Shown here one piece after another: positions 22,574-27,112 of a DNA stretch of 27,112 bases. The notes under the pieces were generated by a model that was not told where the DNA came from, made no database searches, and was given only the letters and a program-made list of their open reading frames with translations. This DNA is from an uncultured Bacilli bacterium (GTDB lineage: Bacteria > Bacillota_I > Bacilli_A > RF39 > UBA660): contig CANRHO010000004.1 in assembly GCA_947630435.1 (NCBI GenBank), positions 1 through 27,112 of the forward strand, written 5' to 3'. Position numbers and translations under genes: made by a program. The first letter of the stretch is position 1; every line of letters begins with the position of its first letter.

Positions 22574-22990
22574 ATGATGGGAAGTTATTGTATGAAACAA
22601 ATATCCAAAGATGAATGGATTAAAAAAAATAAAGAAAATGCTTTACAATATATAGAAAAGATAGGATATGAGGAACCAGAAATAGAAAAAAATTTTGCAG
22701 AGGCTCTTTCTAAAGTAATTCATACTGATACTCAATTGCCTTACATTATAAAAAATGAGTTAGAACAAGAGTATTATGATTTAAGAAAACAAACTGATTC
22801 TAACTTAAAAGCTTTAGATTTATTAAATGAATTTGATAATCATTTATGTCAAGGTGTTGCAACGGGTTTGTTCCAAGTGCCAAATAATGAATTTAATAAA
22901 ATATACATCGATGAAATACAATATGGAAGAATGACTAATCATTATTTAAATGATACTGGATTATCATATTCAATTAAAAGAAATAGTTAA
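22574..22990 (+). CDS. Hypothetical protein downstream of valS
   Basis: A 138-residue soluble, mostly helical protein that I do not recognise. It starts 17 bases after valS and so is probably co-transcribed under the valine T-box. No membrane segment, signal peptide, zinc motif or nucleotide-binding loop is visible; short segments such as DEWIKKNKENALQYI and NFAEALSKVIHTDTQLPYI look like amphipathic helices, and HLCQGVATGLFQVPNNEFNKIYIDEI is a less charged stretch near residue 90. GGTGG (22562-22567) favours the ATG at 22574; ATGs at 22577 and 22592 are alternatives. A terminator overlaps its stop codon. Confidence 0.75.
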   Translation: MMGSYCMKQISKDEWIKKNKENALQYIEKIGYEEPEIEKNFAEALSKVIHTDTQLPYIIKNELEQEYYDLRKQTDSNLKALDLLNEFDNHLCQGVATGLFQVPNNEFNKIYIDEIQYGRMTNHYLNDTGLSYSIKRNS

Positions 22991-23011
22991 GGGGCAACGT
23001 TGCTTCTTTTT
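22990..23011 (+). terminator. Rho-independent terminator after the valS unit
   Basis: AGGGGCAAC (22990-22998) is directly followed by GTTGCTTCT (22999-23007), giving a self-complementary stem with two G-U pairs (the central bases must form the loop), then TTTTT to 23011. Confidence 0.7.
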
Positions 23012-23027
23012 CTTATTATAATAATTA

Positions 23028-23056
23028 TTGCGTTAAGTTTTATTTTAATATATACT
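23028..23056 (+). promoter_or_regulatory. Candidate sigma-A promoter of proS
   Basis: TTGCGT (23028-23033), 17 bases, TATACT (23051-23056), 36 bases before the ATG. The leader is too short for a T-box, so proS is not controlled like alaS and valS here. Confidence 0.6.
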
Positions 23057-23092
23057 AATTGTAATAATTAATAATAAAAGAAGGTGTATTAT

Positions 23093-24790
23093 ATGAAACT
23101 TAAAACTAGTTATTTTTATACTTTAAGGGAAAATTCAAAGGACGAAGAATCAGTATCTGGTAACTTACTTACCAGAAGTGGAATGATAAAAAAATCATCA
23201 TCTGGGGTTTATATGTATTTGCCACTCGGATATAAAGTTATGAAAAACATAGAAAAAGTAATTAGAGAAGAAATGGAAAACATTAACGCCGGTGAACTTT
23301 TAATGCCAGCTTTAATACCAGAAGAAGTATATGAATCTACCGGAAGAAAAGAAGTGTTTGGCAGCGGAATGTTCACTTTAAAAGATAGATTTGATAAAAG
23401 ATATTGTTTAGCGCCTACCCATGAAGAATTATTTACATATGCTGCTGCATCAAAAGTAAAATCTTACAAAGATTTACCCTTTAGTATATATCAAATACAA
23501 GATAAGTTTAGAGATGAACCAAGAAGTAGGTATGGACTTATTAGAGTAAGAGAATTTTTAATGAAAGACGCTTATTCATTTGACATGGATGAAAAAGGCT
23601 TAGATAATTCTTATAATGAAATGTATAATGCTTATAAGAAAATATTTACACGACTTGGAATTGATTATAAGATTGTAAAATCAGATACTGGAGCTATGGG
23701 CGGAATGTTATCTGAAGAATTTCAAGCGATAACTGATATAGGAGAAGATAAGTTAATAATTTGTGATGAGTGTGGTTACGCGGCAAATAGTGAAGTAGCA
23801 AAATGTAATTTGATAACTGAAAAAGATGAAGAAGTTATAAAAATAAGAGAGCTTATAAAAACTCCTAATTTTAAAACCATTGAAGAGGTATCTAATTTTT
23901 TAGGAGAAGACAAAGAAAAATTTGTAAAAACTTTAATATACAACATAGATGATAAATTTTATGCGGTTTTAGTAAGAGGTGATATGGCTGTTAATGAGGC
24001 TAAGTTAAAAAAATTATTAAACGCATACGAGGTTCGCTTAGCAACTGAAGAAGAAGTAGAGGAAATAACCGGATCAAAATTAGGATTCGTAGGACCAATA
24101 GGTATAGATATTCCGGTTATTTTAGACAATGAGATAATGAATATGAAAAATTTTATCGTGGGTGCTAATAAAATTGATTATCATTATAAAAATGTGAATT
24201 TAGAAGATTTTAATTACTTATTAGTAGATGACATAAGATGCATTACACAAAAGGATTGTTGTCCAAATTGTGGTAAATCACTTGTCTTTAAAAACGGAAT
24301 TGAAATAGGCAACACTTTTAAGCTTGGAACAAAGTATTCTGAAAAACTAGGGCTATATTATCTTAATAAAGAAAATGATTCTTTACCAGTATGGATGGGA
24401 TGTTATGGAATAGGTATAGGCAGATGCATGGCGGCGGTTGTAGAACAAAATAATGATGATAAAGGAATTATTTGGCCGATGGAAATTGCTCCTTTTAAAG
24501 TCGCAATAGTAGTTGTTAATACCGATGATGATGCACAAATGGATGCTGCTAATTATTTATATGAAAATCTAAGAAAAATGGGTATTTCTACCATTTTGGA
24601 TGATAGACAAGAACGTGTTGGAATTAAGTTTAATGATATGGATTTAATTGGAATACCTATTAGAATAACCGTTGGAAACAAAATTAAAGATCAGATTGTT
24701 GAAATTAAACAAAGAAAAAAAGAAGAATTTGATGATGTATCTTTGTATGATGTTTTAAGTAAAGTAGAAGATATAATGGATGGAGAGTAA
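23093..24790 (+). CDS. proS: Prolyl-tRNA synthetase, bacterial type
   Basis: A class II synthetase that charges tRNA-Pro. The 565 residues match the bacterial form with an insertion editing domain. The catalytic core has SGVYMYLPLG, ELLMPALIPEEVYESTGR, LAPTHEELFT and the motif 2 region FRDEPRSRYGLIRVREFLMKD. The INS editing domain (about 230-380, with VKTLIYNIDDKFYAVLVRGD and GFVGPIG) follows, then DCCPNCGKSL, EIGNTFKLGTKYS and motif 3 MGCYGIGIGR, with an anticodon-binding domain at the C-terminus (DDRQERVGIKFNDMDLIGIPIRITVG). I chose ATG at 23093, seven bases after GAAGGTG (23080-23086). A GTG at 23084 is part of that SD and cannot be the start. Single-gene unit with its own promoter and terminator. 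Confidence 0.97.
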   Translation: MKLKTSYFYTLRENSKDEESVSGNLLTRSGMIKKSSSGVYMYLPLGYKVMKNIEKVIREEMENINAGELLMPALIPEEVYESTGRKEVFGSGMFTLKDRFDKRYCLAPTHEELFTYAAASKVKSYKDLPFSIYQIQDKFRDEPRSRYGLIRVREFLMKDAYSFDMDEKGLDNSYNEMYNAYKKIFTRLGIDYKIVKSDTGAMGGMLSEEFQAITDIGEDKLIICDECGYAANSEVAKCNLITEKDEEVIKIRELIKTPNFKTIEEVSNFLGEDKEKFVKTLIYNIDDKFYAVLVRGDMAVNEAKLKKLLNAYEVRLATEEEVEEITGSKLGFVGPIGIDIPVILDNEIMNMKNFIVGANKIDYHYKNVNLEDFNYLLVDDIRCITQKDCCPNCGKSLVFKNGIEIGNTFKLGTKYSEKLGLYYLNKENDSLPVWMGCYGIGIGRCMAAVVEQNNDDKGIIWPMEIAPFKVAIVVVNTDDDAQMDAANYLYENLRKMGISTILDDRQERVGIKFNDMDLIGIPIRITVGNKIKDQIVEIKQRKKEEFDDVSLYDVLSKVEDIMDGE

Positions 24791-24820
24791 AAAAAAATGG
24801 CTAAAAAAAGTCATTTTTTT
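24791..24820 (+). terminator. Rho-independent terminator after proS
   Basis: AAAAAAATGGCT (24791-24802) pairs with AGTCATTTTTTT (24809-24820) with one wobble, loop AAAAAA; the 3' arm supplies the U tract. It begins immediately after the proS stop. Confidence 0.85.
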
Positions 24821-24888
24821 AATTTTTTTAATATTTTTAGGGGAATTTTAGGAAAAATGGAGAATAATTAAATTAGGAGGACTTTTTT

Positions 24889-26628
24889 ATGGAGAAGGTA
24901 CCTTATGATTTAATAATAGAAATTCAACATAAAGTTAATATTGTTGATGTTATAGGTGAATATTTACCATTAGAACAGAAGGGTAAGAATTACTTTGCAA
25001 TTTGTCCTTTTCATGATGATCATAATCCTAGTATGAGTATTTCTCCTGAAAAACAAATATATACGTGCTTTGTTTGCGGAGCTTCTGGAAATGTGTTTAA
25101 TTTCGTTATGAATTATGAAAAAATAAATTTCGTACAAGCCGTTTATAAGGTAGCACAAAAAGTAGGAATAAATTTAAATTACAAAGTAGACGAATCACCT
25201 TCAAAAGAAAATAAATACAATAATTATTATAAAATGTTCGACATTGCAAATAAATTTTATCAGAATAATATAAAAAGTGTTTATGGAAAAAAAGCAATTC
25301 AGTATTTAAATGGTAGAAATATTAATAATGATATTATAAAAGAATTCGAAATTGGATTATCTTTAAATGATAACAGCATAAATAAGTTATTAATTAGTAA
25401 GGGTTTTGACGTTAATGAATTAATTGATATTGGTTTATGTGGTAAAAAAGATAAATACGTATACGATGTTTTTAGAAATAGAATTATGTTTCCTTTATAT
25501 AACTTAGATGGAAAAGTTATTGGTTTTTCGGGAAGAATATATAATGACGAAGATGATAGCAAATACGTTAATTCAAAAGAATCCGTTATCTTTAAAAAAG
25601 GCTCACTTTTATATAATTATCATAAGGCCTTGGATTATGCTAGTAAAAGTCATCAAATAATAGTTGTAGAAGGTTTTATGGATGTAATTAGATTATATAC
25701 GGTTGGAATTAAGAATGTTGTAGCTACCATGGGAACCGCAATAACAAAAGAGCATGCTAATCTTATTAAGAGATTGTCTAAAAACGTTATTTTGTGTTTT
25801 GATGGTGATAAAGCAGGTGAAAAAGCTAGTTTAAGTGCGTTAGAAGCCTTAGAAAAAGTAGGAATAAATCCAAAAATAATAAGACTTGAAGATGATTTGG
25901 ATCCGGATGAATACATTATTAAAAAAGGTAAAGATGCCTTTGAGGCACATTTAAAATCCGCGATGTTACCAATCATGTTTAAAATTGATATTAATAAAGC
26001 AAATGCAAATTTTAATGATTTTAATGGAATTTCTGACTACTTAAAAAGTGTTTCGCAAGAATTAGAAAAGATAGAAGATAAGGTTGTATACGAATTAATG
26101 GTTAAAAAAATATCAAAGGAAACCGGGGTAGATGTTGAAACCATTAATAACATGGTATCTAATATTCCTAAAAAATCGTTAAAGATAATAGATAAAAGAG
26201 TTATAAATCCAAAAGATAAATACGTTAAAGCAGAGGAATATTTAGTATATTATATGTTAAAGGATCCTAATGCGATATTATTATATCAAAATAATGTTTC
26301 ATACCTTTTAAATAAAAAATTATCTAGAATCGCAATGGAAATTTTAGAGTTTTATGAAAAATATAAATATATTAACGTAACTGATTTTGTTTGTTTTTTA
26401 GAAGATAAAACAGACCTAATAAATGAAACTCTTAGAATCGATGATTTAGATTTACCAACAAAAGTTGATGATGAAGTAATAAAAGATTATATTAAAACGA
26501 TTGATGATGGCTTAGTAAAACAAGAAATTAAAAAGTTAAAATTAAAAATAAAAGAAGAAACAGACATAGCTAAAAAAGTTATATTGTTAGAGAAACTTAC
26601 TAACTTAAAAAAGAAGGAGTGTAAATAA
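24889..26628 (+). CDS. dnaG: DNA primase DnaG
   Basis: Makes RNA primers for lagging-strand replication, working with the replicative helicase. The 579 residues begin with a CHC2 zinc-binding domain (Cys39, His42, Cys60, Cys63 in CPFH...CFVC), then the RNA polymerase domain with GYSGR-like IGFSGRIYN near 206, the Toprim core VVEGFMDVIRLY (about 257) with the acidic DGD of CFDGDKAGEKA (about 305), and a helicase-binding helical C-terminal region (about 440-579). AGGAGG eight bases before the ATG is a strong SD. I could not identify a convincing promoter in the 68 bases after the proS terminator. The stop overlaps the rpoD start, giving the conserved dnaG-rpoD order of the macromolecular synthesis operon. 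Confidence 0.97.
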   Translation: MEKVPYDLIIEIQHKVNIVDVIGEYLPLEQKGKNYFAICPFHDDHNPSMSISPEKQIYTCFVCGASGNVFNFVMNYEKINFVQAVYKVAQKVGINLNYKVDESPSKENKYNNYYKMFDIANKFYQNNIKSVYGKKAIQYLNGRNINNDIIKEFEIGLSLNDNSINKLLISKGFDVNELIDIGLCGKKDKYVYDVFRNRIMFPLYNLDGKVIGFSGRIYNDEDDSKYVNSKESVIFKKGSLLYNYHKALDYASKSHQIIVVEGFMDVIRLYTVGIKNVVATMGTAITKEHANLIKRLSKNVILCFDGDKAGEKASLSALEALEKVGINPKIIRLEDDLDPDEYIIKKGKDAFEAHLKSAMLPIMFKIDINKANANFNDFNGISDYLKSVSQELEKIEDKVVYELMVKKISKETGVDVETINNMVSNIPKKSLKIIDKRVINPKDKYVKAEEYLVYYMLKDPNAILLYQNNVSYLLNKKLSRIAMEILEFYEKYKYINVTDFVCFLEDKTDLINETLRIDDLDLPTKVDDEVIKDYIKTIDDGLVKQEIKKLKLKIKEETDIAKKVILLEKLTNLKKKECK

Positions 26629-27112
26629 TGAAAGAAATAAAAACGTTTGAAGAAAGAAAAAATGAATTATTAAAAAAAGGTAAAGAAAAAGGTGTATTAA
26701 CATATGAGGAGCTTGCTGAAAGTTTAAAAGGATTAGAATTAGATGCCGATTCATTAGATGAACTTTATAATGCATTTCATGATAATAATATTGAAATAAT
26801 TTCTGAAAATTTTGAAGATGATAGTGATGATTCGGTAAACGATGGAGATGAATTTGCAATATATGATGAATCACTTCCAAAGAATGCTAGTATTAATGAT
26901 CCTGTTAGAATGTATCTAAAAGAAATAGGTAAAATTAGTTTGCTTAGTTTAGATGAAGAATTAGCTTTATCTAAAAGGGTTGAAGAAGGTGACGAAGAAG
27001 CAAAAAGAATACTTGCAGAATCTAATTTAAGGTTGGTTGTATCGATAGCTAAAAGATATGTTGGAAGAAACTTATCATTTTTGGATTTAATTCAAGAAGG
27101 AAATATTGGACT
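26628..27112 (+). CDS. rpoD: Primary sigma factor RpoD/SigA (5' part, cut by window end)
   Basis: The housekeeping sigma factor that recruits RNA polymerase to -35/-10 promoters. Only the first 161 codons are present. Residues 1-50 form a helical region 1.1-like segment (KTFEERKNELLKKGKEKG, then LTYEELAESLKG), followed by an acidic linker (SENFEDDSDDSVNDGDEF). Region 1.2 starts at NDPVRMYLKEIGKISLLS, and the beginning of region 2 is seen in EEGDEEAKRILAESNLRLVVSIAKRYVG and FLDLIQEGNIG at the edge. GAAGGAG (26613-26619) lies at the end of dnaG; the ATG overlaps the dnaG stop by one base (TAATG), so the two are coupled. Confidence 0.96.
   Translation, partial: MKEIKTFEERKNELLKKGKEKGVLTYEELAESLKGLELDADSLDELYNAFHDNNIEIISENFEDDSDDSVNDGDEFAIYDESLPKNASINDPVRMYLKEIGKISLLSLDEELALSKRVEEGDEEAKRILAESNLRLVVSIAKRYVGRNLSFLDLIQEGNIG

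Noticed and set aside
22991..23092. T-box before proS
   Set aside because: The gap is about 100 bases and holds a terminator and a promoter; neither the AGGTGGTACCGCG core nor stem I elements are present.
26605..26880. Minus-strand His/Leu-rich frame across the dnaG-rpoD junction
   Set aside because: It is the complement of the Asp/Glu-rich rpoD N-terminus; the repeated His and Leu codons are explained by that, and no SD is present.
3..27112. TGA reassigned to Trp (genetic code 4)
   Set aside because: All long conserved genes are open without any in-frame TGA, and their conserved Trp positions are TGG.
1..27112. Mobile elements, CRISPR arrays, tRNA or rRNA genes
   Set aside because: No transposase, integrase, regular repeat-spacer pattern, cloverleaf or rRNA-like segment was seen; the region looks like core chromosome.

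Overview
The window is chromosomal DNA of a very AT-rich, low-G+C Gram-positive bacterium (phylum Bacillota, most likely Bacilli or a related uncultured lineage). The basis is T-box riboswitches before aminoacyl-tRNA synthetase operons, strong Shine-Dalgarno sites, TTGnnn-17-TATAAT promoters, U-tailed terminators, and gene clusters that match Bacillus subtilis order (alaS/ireB/yqgF/yrzB/mltG/trmR/trhP1/trhP2/greA; tig/lon/spoVID/ysxE/valS; dnaG/sigA). A SpoVID-YsxE pair behind a sigma-E-type promoter suggests a spore former or a recent descendant of one. All Trp codons are TGG, so the standard bacterial code applies, yet none of the 23 complete plus-strand genes stops at TGA.

Layout. 1-1264: an unrecognised protein and a DUF308 membrane protein, translationally coupled. 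1291-4351: two tandem large type IV prepilin-like proteins. 4358-9141: a promoter and alanine T-box controlling a dNMP-kinase-like gene, alaS (an unusual variant) and mltG, closed by a terminator. 9128-10204: ireB-yqgF-DUF1292 operon. 10183-12864: trmR-trhP1-trhP2, a likely complete route to the 5-methoxyuridine-34 wobble modification of tRNA. 12880-13463: greA. 13486-14844: tig. 14846-17265: lon. 17245-19160: spoVID-ysxE, with a candidate small membrane protein on the minus strand behind ysxE. 19204-19713: a third, small prepilin-like protein. 19718-22556: a valine T-box and valS, followed by a gene of unknown function. 23028-24820: proS. 24889-27112: dnaG and the 5' part of rpoD, cut by the window end.

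Most of the region is translation machinery and protein quality control. Ala, Val and Pro are three of the amino acids whose tRNAs carry mo5U34 in Bacillus, so alaS, valS and proS lie near the modification genes that widen the decoding of their codons. Trigger factor and Lon handle the folding and turnover of new protein. Intergenic gaps are very compact: several promoters have their -35 box inside, or directly after, the terminator of the preceding operon. The clearest case is at 17230-17274, where the lon stop codon, the lon terminator and a sigma-E-like promoter overlap. No mobile element, CRISPR array, rRNA or tRNA gene was seen.
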